From: Gelidibacter salicanalis
GTDB taxonomy: Bacteria > Bacteroidota > Bacteroidia > Flavobacteriales > Flavobacteriaceae
NCBI RefSeq assembly: GCF_016469035.1
Contig: NZ_JAEHJZ010000029.1
Coordinates: 1 to 64,000 of the forward strand
Direction: 5' to 3'
DNA: 64,000 nucleotides
Under the pieces are notes generated by a model. It searched no databases, had not been told where the DNA came from, and saw only the letters and a program-made list of their open reading frames with translations. This document shows positions 27,303 to 36,210 of this stretch, one piece after another. A program made the translations under genes and the position numbers. The stretch's first letter is position 1; each line of letters begins with the position of its first letter.

Positions 27303-27976
27303 ATAGTGTTGGTATTTTGGTGAAAAGGACATTTCCATTGGTCATCAACAGCTCTTCCGCTGTACTGTTTTGCTTCAGAATCAGACCCGAAATCCCGTAA
27401 CACCGGGTTGATTGACCCTTGTAGTTTTTTATCACGACGTCTGATTCTTTTTTTAACCGTTTGATAGGTGCCCATCTCTCTTAATTTTTCGAACTGCCAA
27501 TGCAAATTCAACACTATCGTACAATACGGCGCACGACGTGCCATTCTGGAACTTTTAGGATGCATGCCTACAATATAAAAGGCCTTTCCTTTAAGACTAA
27601 AGCTAAACATCGGATTATCAACATCGTCACTTACCTCAGCATCCCACTCCGCATCATCGTGATCATGCAATTTTTGCAGGAGATTCCAGAGCGCTTTTTC
27701 AAATTCTAGCTCTGTTGCAAACTGGTTATCTTTAAAGCAAAGCATCAATGATTCGAATTCATTAGACTCAAAATTATAATTTTGCAAATAGTTTTCTATA
27801 GTCTCTAAAATGGGTGCAATGACGGCATCTGAAGTGATATCATCATATATATTTATCTGGTAATTATCCAATTTAAACACCGCATTTGCCATAATACAGG
27901 GGTGTTTTTCCTTGATGATAAAATTTTTATAGGCGAGCTCAATTTTCGTTTTTTCTTCCAAATTCACTGTCTTCAT
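27299..27976 (-). CDS. YqcI/YcgG family haem-dependent N-hydroxylase-like protein
   Basis: The 225-residue protein matches the YqcI/YcgG family, which includes GntA and DcsA, haem enzymes that N-hydroxylate guanidino compounds such as arginine derivatives. Landmarks are EKHPCIMANAVFK near residue 24, WNLLQKLHDHDDAEWD near 92, the strongly conserved FYIVGMHPKSSRMARR near 133, and the C-terminal QYSGR and WKCPFH. The cysteine and histidines in these blocks are candidates for haem ligation. Its stop overlaps the start of the DUF1989 gene, and it begins 9 bp after the DUF421 gene. The actual substrate and even catalytic activity are unproven here. Confidence 0.85.
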   Translation of the reverse strand: MKTVNLEEKTKIELAYKNFIIKEKHPCIMANAVFKLDNYQINIYDDITSDAVIAPILETIENYLQNYNFESNEFESLMLCFKDNQFATELEFEKALWNLLQKLHDHDDAEWDAEVSDDVDNPMFSFSLKGKAFYIVGMHPKSSRMARRAPYCTIVLNLHWQFEKLREMGTYQTVKKRIRRRDKKLQGSINPVLRDFGSDSEAKQYSGRAVDDQWKCPFHQNTNTI

Positions 27977-27985
27977 AATTTTAAG

Positions 27986-28561
27986 CTATCGTTGTACATC
28001 CTTTAATAACCAGTCGTCAATGGCATCATCATTGTTTTTGTGTAAGACAACCATATCTCCTGTCGATTCAAAAATGACTGCTTTAATTTCAGACAATCTA
28101 ACCACGTTGGCTTCCCTTAGTTTAGATCGAATATCTCCCTCCGTCACTCTAACCGCTTTCATATTGTCCCGTAACAGTGTCTGACCATCCATCACCATTG
28201 TGGGCTGATTGTCTGTTATTTTACTAAACCATTTGTAGCGTCTCAAAAATGCCGCCGCCAACTGGAGTGCATAGACAACCAAAAGCGCAACAGCACCTTC
28301 CAAAAAACTAACACTTTCTGACAAAATGGTGGTTGCAATCATCGACCCTACCGCAACGGTCATGGCAAAATCAAAGCTGGACATTTTAGAGAAACTTCGT
28401 TTGCCAAACAATCGGGTATAAAGAATCACGGCCGCGTAAATGCCAAATGCTGAAAAAAGTATGAGAAAAAAGCTTTTTTGGCTCAATATAAAAAGGGCTT
28501 CCATTGCTTCTAACCATTCATCTTTTGCAATTAAGTTGGATATGACAATAGCGTAATTCAT
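27986..28561 (-). CDS. DUF421 (YetF-like) membrane protein
   Basis: The 191-residue protein has three membrane helices, at about 29-50, 62-80 and 84-105 (FGKRSFSKMSSFDFAMTVAVGSM is split between helix and loop). A soluble C-terminal domain typical of YetF/YdfR proteins follows, with the segment NQPTMVMDGQTLLRDNMKAV then SKLREANVVRLSEIKAV. DUF421 proteins are found with stress and sporulation genes; their function is unknown. It lies 17 bp behind the Pmp3-like gene and 9 bp before the YqcI/YcgG gene. Confidence 0.88.
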   Translation of the reverse strand: MNYAIVISNLIAKDEWLEAMEALFILSQKSFFLILFSAFGIYAAVILYTRLFGKRSFSKMSSFDFAMTVAVGSMIATTILSESVSFLEGAVALLVVYALQLAAAFLRRYKWFSKITDNQPTMVMDGQTLLRDNMKAVRVTEGDIRSKLREANVVRLSEIKAVIFESTGDMVVLHKNNDDAIDDWLLKDVQR

Positions 28562-28578
28562 AATAGGGTATCGTTGCG

Positions 28579-28731
28579 CTAATCATTAACCACAAAGGCG
28601 TGGATAACTCCAGGGAGCCATCCTATTAAAGTGAGGATAACACTTAAAAGAAAGGTGGATCCAATGCCGTGCTTTAAAAAAACGGCTAAGGGCGGTAAAA
28701 AAATATTTAGTAAGATTGTGACTAATGACAT
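28579..28731 (-). CDS. YqaE/Pmp3 family small membrane protein
   Basis: A 50-residue frame runs from the ATG at 28729-28731 to a TAG at 28579. It has the two-helix YqaE/Pmp3 pattern: ILLNIFLPPLAVFLKHGIG, then a second helix, and the diagnostic GWLPGVIHAF near the end. These hydrophobic peptides are induced by salt, cold and membrane stress and affect membrane potential in yeast and plants. It is the first gene of the stress operon. No other gene lies between it and the SemiSWEET gene. Confidence 0.9.
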   Translation of the reverse strand: MSLVTILLNIFLPPLAVFLKHGIGSTFLLSVILTLIGWLPGVIHAFVVND

Positions 28732-28994
28732 AGATTTGTTTTTAGTGGTATGATTATGTGCATTTGTTTCTAAAAGGAACAGTATCGTATTCTTTTAAGA
28801 ATTGGCAGTAACCATAATTGTTGGTAATAATGGCAAAGTTATGTACAATGACTTAAGGGCATTAGTGCGATACCTTAAAATATGAACTCAATAAATTACG
28901 GTGATTTATTTATAAAATCTTCAAGAAATCATCATAGTTTCTAAATAAAATTATTTACCCTCAAAACATAATTTAAAAAGCAATAAGTATAGCA

Positions 28995-29273
28995 TTAACA
29001 TTTTTCTTTTTGTTGCTTTTTTGATGACCCAACAACAATATAAAGCATGACCGCATTCAATATAAAAGACACCCCGTTAGTCACTATAATTGGCCAATCC
29101 ATCTTAAAAATGCCGTACACTGTCCAAAGTCCAACACCACAACACAGAATGATAAACATATACGGACTCACATCCTTAACCGCCCTAGTTCTAACTGCTT
29201 TTATAATTTGGGGTAAGACGGCGAACGTGGTAAGGACGCCCGCAACAATTCCTATTATTTCTTCTAATTCCAT
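28995..29273 (-). CDS. SemiSWEET-type PQ-loop sugar transporter
   Basis: The 92-residue protein is a three-helix half-transporter. The PQ motif is in TFAVLPQIIKAVRTR near residue 21, with SPYMFIILCCGVGLWTVYG in helix 2 and NGVSFILNAVMLYIVV in helix 3. Such proteins dimerise to carry sugars; the asparagine near residue 66 corresponds to the substrate-contacting position in SemiSWEETs. It is flanked on both sides by intergenic gaps of 190-260 bp and is probably transcribed alone. Confidence 0.9.
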   Translation of the reverse strand: MELEEIIGIVAGVLTTFAVLPQIIKAVRTRAVKDVSPYMFIILCCGVGLWTVYGIFKMDWPIIVTNGVSFILNAVMLYIVVGSSKKQQKEKC

Positions 29274-29345
29274 ATATTTTGGTCTGCAAATGATGTTTTT
29301 AGGATTGAAATGTCAACATTAAGGTTTATATAGTTTTACAAAAAA

Positions 29346-29384
29346 GAACCAAGTATCAAGATCTGTTATCTCAACTCTTGGTTC
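29346..29384 (-). terminator. Terminator of the catalase gene
   Basis: Read on the minus strand, GAACCAAG and CTTGGTTC pair across a loop, and TTTTTT follows. It lies about 80 bp beyond the catalase stop codon. Confidence 0.75.
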
Positions 29385-29461
29385 CTCTTAATAAGATATG
29401 TATTGGAAATTTTCAAATAAGCGAACGATTAATACAAACTAATCTCGCCAATACTAATCCA

Positions 29462-31600
29462 TTACACTGGGATTTTTTCAGCACGTGCCATACGTTTCCA
29501 ATTGCGATGTTGGGCAATGGCTTTGGCAAATGTTGAAGGATCTGAGTTGAGACAAACTGCTGGATCATCTTTAAATTCCGACACATAAGTTGCTTCCAAG
29601 AGCTCCACGCCTTCATGATCTGCTGCAATAGCCTTACAATGTTTTAAAGCTTCGTTGATAAACTTAATAAACTTTGCAGTGTCTTTCAACGCAGCCACCG
29701 ATTCCTTCCCTCCAGGCACATATACCGCATCATAAAGCACACTTTCAGTGGTTGCAATGGCCGCGTCTACTTTTTGTTCTTGGCCATTGTCACTTTTTAC
29801 AGTGCCGCCATGTGGTGCCACCACCTTAATCATAGCGCCTTCTTTTTTCAGTGCATCTGTCATGTTTTTGAAATCCTTCATTGAGAATCCATCACCTATT
29901 AATACGGCTACTTGACGCGTTACAATGGAATTAAATTTGGTGTTGGCTTGACTTAGTGCCGGATCTTTTTCTAAATACACTTTCTTTTTAGGCGGTTGAA
30001 ATTTGGAAACATCCGCATCAGCGCCTATAGCCTGATTCAATGGTTCATCAATAGATTTTGGTACTTTAAGTCCCAATCCTTTGGCCACTTTTTGAGATAG
30101 GTCTTCATCAATTTGCGCAATGACATACAACATCCGTTCTTGAATATGTTGGTGGGTACATTTCCCCAATTCGAAGATATACGCATCCGTTACATGTTGC
30201 TTCTCCCAATCAGCAAGGCTTCTATAAAACAAAGCAGGTTGAGAAAAATGGTCACTAAAGCTTTCACTTCGTGTTCTAATCTTTTTTGCATCAATACGCT
30301 CTTCATAAGATGTAAAGGCTCCTTCAGACATTTTAGCAAGATGTGGACAGCCACCACTTAAACTGTTTGGAAAATACGCCGTTTGACCTTTTGGCACGTC
30401 CATTTGCATATGCCCATCCCGTTGATTGTTATGGGTTGGCACAATAGGCCTGTTTATTGGAATTTGATGGAAATTAGGCGATCCCAATCTTGAAAGTTGT
30501 GTGTCTCGGTATGAAAAAAGACGACCTTGTAAAAGCGGATCATTTGTAAAATCAATTCCTGGAATAATATGACCTGGGAGAAACGCCACTTGTTCCGTTT
30601 CGGCAAAAAAGTTTTCTGGATTTTTATTTAAGGTCATTTTACCGATGATCTGGACCGGAACCATTTCCTCAGGAATCAGTTTGGTAGGATCCAATAGATC
30701 AAAATCAAATTTATGTTCGTCTTCCTGTGCTACAACTTGAATTCCTAATTCCCATTCAGGAAAATGGCCTGCATCAATGGCATCCCATAAATCCCGACGA
30801 TGAAAATCAGAATCAGCGCCACTAATTTTTACCGCTTCGTCCCAAGTTACAGAATGTACTCCTAATTTTGGTTTCCAATGGAATTTTACAAAATGGGATT
30901 CCCCTGCCTCATTGATTAATCGAAACGTATGGATACCGAATCCTTCCATCATCCGAAAACTTCTAGGTATGGCCCGATCGCTCATCACCCAAATCTGGTT
31001 GTGAAGCGTTTCCGTAGTGTGCGAAATAAAATCATAAAACGTATCATGAGCGGAAGCCGCTTGAGGGATTTCTTTATTTGGTTCAGGTTTTACGGCGTGG
31101 ACTAAATCAGGAAATTTCATGGCATCCTGGATAAAGAAGATGGGCATATTGTTCCCTACTAAATCCCAAGTACCTTCTTCGGTGTAGAACTTTACGGCAA
31201 ATCCGCGCACGTCCCGCGCCAAATCTGTTGACCCTTTGGATCCAGCAACCGTTGAAAAACGCACAAACACGGGTGTTTTTCTGGCTGTATCTGTAAAAAT
31301 CCCTGCTTTACTATAGTTTTCTATACTGTCATACAATTCAAAATAACCATGCGCTCCGCTTCCTCGTGCATGTACAATGCGCTCAGGAATTCTTTCATGG
31401 TCAAAATGGGTTATTTTTTCTCTCAATAAAAAATCCTCAAGCAAGGTAGATCCACGCTCCCCTGATTTCAAAGAATTATTGGTATCGTTTACTTTTAGAC
31501 CTTGATTGGTGGTCATCACTGTATCTTTCGTTTCTACTTCAAAACGTTTTAAATCGTCTATTTTTTTGGAGTTTGTAGTCTCTGGTTTTTTTTTGGCCAT
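29462..31600 (-). CDS. katE: Large-subunit clade 2 catalase (HPII type)
   Basis: The 712-residue protein is a full-length large catalase that breaks hydrogen peroxide into water and oxygen. H77 in [10 protein letters not shown] and N150 in [10 protein letters not shown] form the distal haem site. Y364 in [15 protein letters not shown] is the proximal haem ligand. After the catalase core comes the extra C-terminal flavodoxin/DJ-1-like domain of HPII enzymes ([29 protein letters not shown]). There is no signal peptide, so it is cytoplasmic. It is transcribed alone inside a stress-gene region. Confidence 0.95.
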   Translation of the reverse strand: MAKKKPETTNSKKIDDLKRFEVETKDTVMTTNQGLKVNDTNNSLKSGERGSTLLEDFLLREKITHFDHERIPERIVHARGSGAHGYFELYDSIENYSKAGIFTDTARKTPVFVRFSTVAGSKGSTDLARDVRGFAVKFYTEEGTWDLVGNNMPIFFIQDAMKFPDLVHAVKPEPNKEIPQAASAHDTFYDFISHTTETLHNQIWVMSDRAIPRSFRMMEGFGIHTFRLINEAGESHFVKFHWKPKLGVHSVTWDEAVKISGADSDFHRRDLWDAIDAGHFPEWELGIQVVAQEDEHKFDFDLLDPTKLIPEEMVPVQIIGKMTLNKNPENFFAETEQVAFLPGHIIPGIDFTNDPLLQGRLFSYRDTQLSRLGSPNFHQIPINRPIVPTHNNQRDGHMQMDVPKGQTAYFPNSLSGGCPHLAKMSEGAFTSYEERIDAKKIRTRSESFSDHFSQPALFYRSLADWEKQHVTDAYIFELGKCTHQHIQERMLYVIAQIDEDLSQKVAKGLGLKVPKSIDEPLNQAIGADADVSKFQPPKKKVYLEKDPALSQANTKFNSIVTRQVAVLIGDGFSMKDFKNMTDALKKEGAMIKVVAPHGGTVKSDNGQEQKVDAAIATTESVLYDAVYVPGGKESVAALKDTAKFIKFINEALKHCKAIAADHEGVELLEATYVSEFKDDPAVCLNSDPSTFAKAIAQHRNWKRMARAEKIPV

Positions 31601-31839
31601 CTGAGTTAAATTTTAGAAATTAATAACTAATTATCAGCGCGATAAAGAACTAATTAGAATTCAATACATTAAAATTCATAATTTTAAAGGACATGGCTTA
31701 ACACAAAAAGAAATTTTTATAACGTAATAAGAAGCTTATTTCAACCGAGTGTTTTTAGTTTGACTAAAAGTTAGAGGTAGATTTAAAATAGAATTCCCGG
31801 ATTGCGATGTAAACAATCTCAACCTCAAAGACCCCTATT
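31601..31839. other. Intergenic gap between catalase and MlaD genes
   Basis: This 239-bp gap must contain the catalase promoter on the minus strand. I see no clear promoter box, hairpin or small gene in it. Confidence 0.35.
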
Positions 31840-32829
31840 CTATTCATTTCTCCTGGCCTCTCTCCGTTCTTGGCGTTCTTTTTTCTTAAAAAATCCGCGA
31901 AAGAAGAAGTTGTGCTGCAGCGCTTCCATGTTTTGGTTCAGTTTTTCTGAGGCTTCCTTTATTTGAAACATTGTAGAATCGATATCCTTTACGAAATCTT
32001 TATCTTGAGTTATAAAATTAACGGCGCCCTTTCCAGATTTCAACTCGGTTAAATAGCTATTCAAATTCTTCGTAGCCGCATTAATATCTTCACTGGATTT
32101 TTCGAGATTGGCAAAAACATTTCTAAATTGATTCGCGGCTACAGTATCACTCAACACTACAGCAGCAGCGCTAGTGTCATAATTAATTTTTGAAATGATC
32201 TGATTGACTCTAGAAATGGCCAAACCGGTTCCTTCGGAAGTCTTTCTAAGTTCTACCAACGTTTGACGGATATTTTGGGCTAAAATAGTATCATTGATCA
32301 AGGCACCTAAAGTTCCTTTACCTTCCAAGATTTGATTGGTTATTTTTAAGAGATCCGCCGTTAATAAAGCGGCATTTTCATTGGTAGTATTTAATGTTGA
32401 CAACATATCGTCAGCGCCAATTTTACTGTACGATTCTATCGTATCTCCCGAGACCACTGCAATAGCTTGCTGATTTTTGCCAGGGATAATGTTCACCACC
32501 ATACTGCCCACTAAACCATCTGATCCTATTGAGGCCACGGCATCTTTTTTAATATAGTTAGCGGTTTTTTCTTCCACCGACATCTGTATGGTAATCTTGC
32601 CAACTTCTGTCATTTCAATTTTACTTACCGTTCCTACATTGATCCCTGAATAGCGTACATTGTTACCTATCTGCAACCCATTCACGTTACCAAAAACGGC
32701 ATAGACTTGAATGGTTTTACTGAAAATATGTTGTCGTTTCCCTATGGAATATAGTGCACCAATGAGAAGAATGGTCCCTAAAACCACGAAGATTCCTACT
32801 TTTATTTTTTGTGAAGTCGATTTTGCCAT
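31840..32829 (-). CDS. mlaD: MCE/MlaD family lipid-transport substrate-binding protein
   Basis: The ATG at 32827-32829 (MAKSTSQKIKVGIFVV) is the right start; a longer frame would overlap the ATPase gene by 80 bp. The product has 329 residues. One membrane anchor at about 9-28 leads to a single MCE domain (VYAVFGNVNGLQIGNNVRYSG, GSDGLVGSMVVNIIPG). A long helical region then follows (about 120-300), with a basic tail RQERREARRNE. MCE proteins form rings or tubes that pass phospholipids between the two membranes. It sits last in an MlaE-MlaF-MlaD operon. Confidence 0.9.
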   Translation of the reverse strand: MAKSTSQKIKVGIFVVLGTILLIGALYSIGKRQHIFSKTIQVYAVFGNVNGLQIGNNVRYSGINVGTVSKIEMTEVGKITIQMSVEEKTANYIKKDAVASIGSDGLVGSMVVNIIPGKNQQAIAVVSGDTIESYSKIGADDMLSTLNTTNENAALLTADLLKITNQILEGKGTLGALINDTILAQNIRQTLVELRKTSEGTGLAISRVNQIISKINYDTSAAAVVLSDTVAANQFRNVFANLEKSSEDINAATKNLNSYLTELKSGKGAVNFITQDKDFVKDIDSTMFQIKEASEKLNQNMEALQHNFFFRGFFKKKERQERREARRNE

Positions 32830-32833
32830 AGTT

Positions 32834-33583
32834 TTAATTTTTAAAAAATGCCCGTGCTTGCGGATCGCTTGAATTTGAAAGTTCCTCATAGGTTCCCTCG
32901 GCATAATTAATGCCATCTACCAACAATATAATCCGATTTGAAATGACCCGTGCACAATCCACATCGTGCGTAATAATAAGAGAAGACGTGTTATATTCTT
33001 TCTGAATGCTGCGCATTAACTGAATAATTTCATTTGCCGTAATCGGATCCAATCCTGTTGTTGGCTCGTCATACATTATAATTTCTGGCTTTAAGATCAA
33101 GGCTCTGGCCAAAGCCACCCTACGTTGCATTCCGCCCGATAGCTCTGAAGGCATCATGTCTATAGCATGCAACAGCCCAACACTTTCTAAAGCTGACTTT
33201 ACGGATGCGTCGGTGCCTTGAAAATTTTTAACCTTGTCCTCATGTCGCCGTAATGGAAACTCCAGATTTTCACGTACAGTCATAGAATCGTATAGGGCAC
33301 TTCCTTGGAACAAAAATCCAATTTCGGTACGTAAAAGGTCCAATTCTTTTTGCCCCATAGTAATGATGTCCTGATCTTTTATAGTGATGCTTCCTCTATC
33401 TGGCTGCACCAAGCCTACGATACATTTTACCATGACCGACTTCCCTGAGCCAGATTTTCCCATAATGACAAGGTTTTCGCCTTCATAAAGCTGCATATTA
33501 AATCCTTTAAGCACATGATTTGTCCCAAAGCTTTTATGGATGTCTTTCAATTCGAGAACAGGTTTTCGGTTGTCTTTTTTCAT
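32834..33583 (-). CDS. mlaF: ABC transporter ATPase of the Mla lipid system
   Basis: The 249-residue protein is a standard ABC ATPase with Walker A GKSGSGKSV near residue 41, a Q-loop FLFQGSALYDS near 90, the signature LSGGMQRRVALARAL near 148 and Walker B EIIMYDEPTTGLDP near 167. The QGSALYDSMTV stretch is typical of MlaF. The stop codon is one base from the permease stop/start junction, and the MlaD start lies 4 bp beyond, so the three genes are one operon. Confidence 0.93.
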   Translation of the reverse strand: MKKDNRKPVLELKDIHKSFGTNHVLKGFNMQLYEGENLVIMGKSGSGKSVMVKCIVGLVQPDRGSITIKDQDIITMGQKELDLLRTEIGFLFQGSALYDSMTVRENLEFPLRRHEDKVKNFQGTDASVKSALESVGLLHAIDMMPSELSGGMQRRVALARALILKPEIIMYDEPTTGLDPITANEIIQLMRSIQKEYNTSSLIITHDVDCARVISNRIILLVDGINYAEGTYEELSNSSDPQARAFFKN

Positions 33584-34366
33584 CTAGATTTCAAAAAATA
33601 TATCAGAAACAAATACGGCTATAAAATCAATTATAAACAGCAACATAGAGGTATACACTACGGCGGAATTTGAGGCTTCTCCTACTCCAACGGTGCCTTT
33701 AGCGCAATTGTATCCTTTATAAGTACCGACAAGTCCGATAGCAAATCCGAAAAAAACAGTTTTGACAGTTGCAGGAATCACATCATTAAAGCTTAAGGCA
33801 TCAAAAACCTTGTTAAAATATAAGGTATAGGAGACATCTCCCTTTAAATTTTCAATGATTGCAGATCCCACTAATGCAATCGCATCGCCCGCAATGACCA
33901 ACAAAGGCAACATTAAGGTGGCGGCCAATATTCTGGTAACCACCAAATATTTAAACGGATTGGTGCCAGAAACCTCCATAGCGTCAATCTGTTCCGTTAC
34001 ACGCATGGAGCCAAGTTCTGCACCAATTCCAGAACCAATTCTTCCCGCACAAATCAATGCAATAATAACTGGGCCAATTTCTCTTACAATAGAAATACTT
34101 ATCATAGACGGCATCCACGATTCTGCACCAAGATCTGACAAGGTTGGGCGCGACTGAAGTGTAAACACCAAACCTAAAATAAATCCGGTTACGATTACCA
34201 AAAACAGAGAGCGTATGCCCATGTTGTAGCATTGCCGGATGAGTTCTTTAAATTCAAAAGGCGCACTGAACAATTCCTTAAAAAAACGCCCTGCAAAATA
34301 GGTCATGTCACCAATTTCAGCGAAAAAGGATTTTGTGCGGTCTAAAAAGGAAATTGATTTTGACAT
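33584..34366 (-). CDS. mlaE: MlaE family ABC permease
   Basis: The 260-residue membrane protein matches MlaE: RSLFLVIVTGFILGLVFTLQ near residue 52, SISIVREIGPVIIALICAGR near 90 and GSGIGAELGSMRVTEQIDAMEVSG near 111 (read as family signature blocks). Five or six membrane helices are predicted. It is the first gene of the operon and abuts the ATPase gene directly. MlaB and MlaC homologues are not nearby, as usual in Bacteroidota. The system probably keeps outer-membrane lipid asymmetry. Confidence 0.93.
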   Translation of the reverse strand: MSKSISFLDRTKSFFAEIGDMTYFAGRFFKELFSAPFEFKELIRQCYNMGIRSLFLVIVTGFILGLVFTLQSRPTLSDLGAESWMPSMISISIVREIGPVIIALICAGRIGSGIGAELGSMRVTEQIDAMEVSGTNPFKYLVVTRILAATLMLPLLVIAGDAIALVGSAIIENLKGDVSYTLYFNKVFDALSFNDVIPATVKTVFFGFAIGLVGTYKGYNCAKGTVGVGEASNSAVVYTSMLLFIIDFIAVFVSDIFFEI

Positions 34367-34471
34367 GTACAGATAGTGTGTTTCAAATATAGTTCAGATT
34401 TTATTAAATATACATGATAAGCGTCAGACAACACATAAAACAACATACTGAAAGCCTTTTACTTAGCACAT

Positions 34472-34672
34472 TTATTTACACAAACTAATTAAATCTTCTC
34501 TATCTTCCACACCATTGATTTGTTTTAAAACTCGCTTTTTTAAATCATGAGTGTCCGGTAAAACAGGTAAAAAGTTTGCAAACCCCATTAAAGCGTGATC
34601 TGTACGAGATCTTAAAAATAATACCTTACTTTTTGAAACCAATTTCACTAATAGTGATTGGGCAAATTTAAT
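34472..34672 (-). pseudogene. Unidentified coding remnant inside the dispersed repeat
   Basis: A 67-codon frame without a start reads like protein: FAQSLLVKLVSKSKVLFL, then DHALMGFANFLPVLPDTH, then QINGVEDREDLISLCK and a stop at 34472. A second, more decayed copy with stops lies at 40700-40860 on the same strand. An in-frame TAA directly precedes the frame, so the front of the gene is lost. I do not recognise the family. Confidence 0.5.
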
Positions 34673-34789
34673 TTAGAATAAGGATTGTTTATCAGTCAGT
34701 TATAATCAAATCTTTGTTCTTTTCCCGCTATCGGGACTATAAGCGCAGCGGTCTTATTCTTTATCGGACAATAATGTTTTTAAATATAG
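34537..34789. repeat. Dispersed repeat, copy A
   Basis: About 253 bp match the segment at 40706-40962 with roughly four in five bases identical by eye. Shared stretches include GATTGGGCAAATTTAATTT, TGTTTATCAGTCAGTTA and ACTATAAGCGCAGCG. It contains a CCCGCTATCGGG palindrome (a fuller CCGATAGCTATCGG in copy B). The right end is followed by a degraded frame rather than an intact gene. Confidence 0.85.
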
Positions 34790-34845
34790 AAAAGGTTTCT
34801 GACGATTTTAATAGGTGTTTTCCAAAAGATAATTTTGATATTTAA

Positions 34846-34971
34846 AAAGCCGTTGTTTGTGGCTACCACAAACGTTTTAACCCGGAATTTGAAAATTTTC
34901 CACAAAGAACAATTGATAAAATCAATCAAGACCTCTCGTCTATCAATACTGAAGAATTTCAAAGTGTGTGA
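34846..34971 (+). other. Short coding-like remnant right of repeat copy A
   Basis: A 42-codon frame without a start reads AVVCGYHKRFNPEFENF, then INQDLSSINTEEFQSV and a stop. It follows an in-frame TAA. I do not recognise it; it could be the tail of a lost gene. The rest of the 34367-35159 gap holds only the repeat and AT-rich sequence. Confidence 0.3.
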
Positions 34972-35159
34972 ACCGAACAGCTGATAAAAATCATACTAAA
35001 TTGATAACAAATACCTTAGGTTTGATCAGTAATTAGAATGTTGATCTTTCTAAACCGTTTGAGATAGATCAAACCATTCCCTAAAGCGTGTTACCCAGAT
35101 AAAATACAGGCTTGATTTGTGTTTGAATACCGTCTTAAAAAACCAATAGGTCCCACCAG

Positions 35160-36107
35160 ATGAAAACAATGCTTCCCCTTATATTCGCCTTTCTGCTTAC
35201 AGGATGTTTGAACACTGATAAAGTTGAAGCTGACGCCACAACAACACCCAAAAATGAACTCGTACTCATCGATAGTTCAGCACGCGTAAAAACTTCAATC
35301 CTAAAGACAATCAACGTCAACAAGGATGTTCCAATTCGAGGTTACTTTAAGTGGATGGATAGTGTTGTAGCTGACCATAACCAACGCCATTCTTATGACA
35401 TTAATGAGTATATTCTTGTGCATCACAACAAATGGATTATAGATACGCTAGCCCATACAGATTATTATTACCTCATGGACAAAGGCATTTTCAATGAAGA
35501 TTCCCAGTCCCTTGTGGCCTTGCAAAAAAATCAGGTATTGATAATCCCAGATTCGTTGGAAACCCAAAACTTAAGAATACAGTTAAGCCATACATTTTTA
35601 GAACTCAATATTCCCGAATTCAGAATCCGAATTATTCAAGATGATAAAGAACTCTATAAGTTTCCGGTGCGCGTAGGGAAAGTAGGGAAAAAATATATGG
35701 AAATGGCTAAAGGCAATGTAGACATGCGCACAAAACCAGGCGTAGGAGAAATAATCCGGGTCAATAAAAAGCCGACCTTTGCCAATCCTACAACAAATCG
35801 TAAATATCATAGAACCACTAGAGATGATGGCAAGAGTACAATGCTTCCCGCCATTCCGTGGTTGGAGCCATCCATAAATGGTCGTAGTTTAGGTCAGTTA
35901 ATACATCCTACCACCAATTTGGAAACTTTAGGAAAAGCGTCATCGAATGGCTGTATTGGACTACGGGAATCTGATGCCTGGATAGTATATTATTATGCGC
36001 CACTTGGTACTAAAATCGTCATTAAATACGAATTGCAAGGGAAGAACAACCAAGGTGAACTTGTCTCATTTAAAGATATCTATCCAGGTTTTGGGAATAA
36101 GAAATAG
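35160..36107 (+). CDS. L,D-transpeptidase (YkuD) lipoprotein
   Basis: The 315-residue protein starts with a lipoprotein signal, lipobox LLTGC with C16, so it is anchored in the envelope. The YkuD catalytic domain lies in the second half: VRVGKVGKKYMEMAKG, the histidine in GQLIHPTTNLETLG and the cysteine nucleophile in SSNGCIGLRESD near residue 265. These enzymes make 3-3 peptidoglycan crosslinks or attach proteins. The N-terminal half (about 20-140) has no recognised fold. It is monocistronic and ends before a hairpin. Confidence 0.9.
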   Translation: MKTMLPLIFAFLLTGCLNTDKVEADATTTPKNELVLIDSSARVKTSILKTINVNKDVPIRGYFKWMDSVVADHNQRHSYDINEYILVHHNKWIIDTLAHTDYYYLMDKGIFNEDSQSLVALQKNQVLIIPDSLETQNLRIQLSHTFLELNIPEFRIRIIQDDKELYKFPVRVGKVGKKYMEMAKGNVDMRTKPGVGEIIRVNKKPTFANPTTNRKYHRTTRDDGKSTMLPAIPWLEPSINGRSLGQLIHPTTNLETLGKASSNGCIGLRESDAWIVYYYAPLGTKIVIKYELQGKNNQGELVSFKDIYPGFGNKK

Positions 36108-36149
36108 ATTGGTTAATTGATTTAAGTACTACTTCCTAAATAAAAAAAG

Positions 36150-36173
36150 CCTCTCAGAATAAAATCTGAGAGG
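36150..36173 (-). terminator. Hairpin between convergent L,D-transpeptidase and Usp genes
   Basis: CCTCTCAGA pairs with TCTGAGAGG around ATAAAA. On the minus strand a T7 run follows directly, so it mainly ends transcription of the Usp gene. The plus-strand tail is weaker. Confidence 0.85.
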
Positions 36174-36210
36174 TTAGAAAATTTATATTTTTTTTGAATA
36201 AAACCCGCGG

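Noticed and set aside
34780-34962. A 60-codon minus-strand frame to the right of repeat copy A
   Set aside because: It overlaps a plus-strand remnant, has biased, low-complexity composition and no recognisable pattern.
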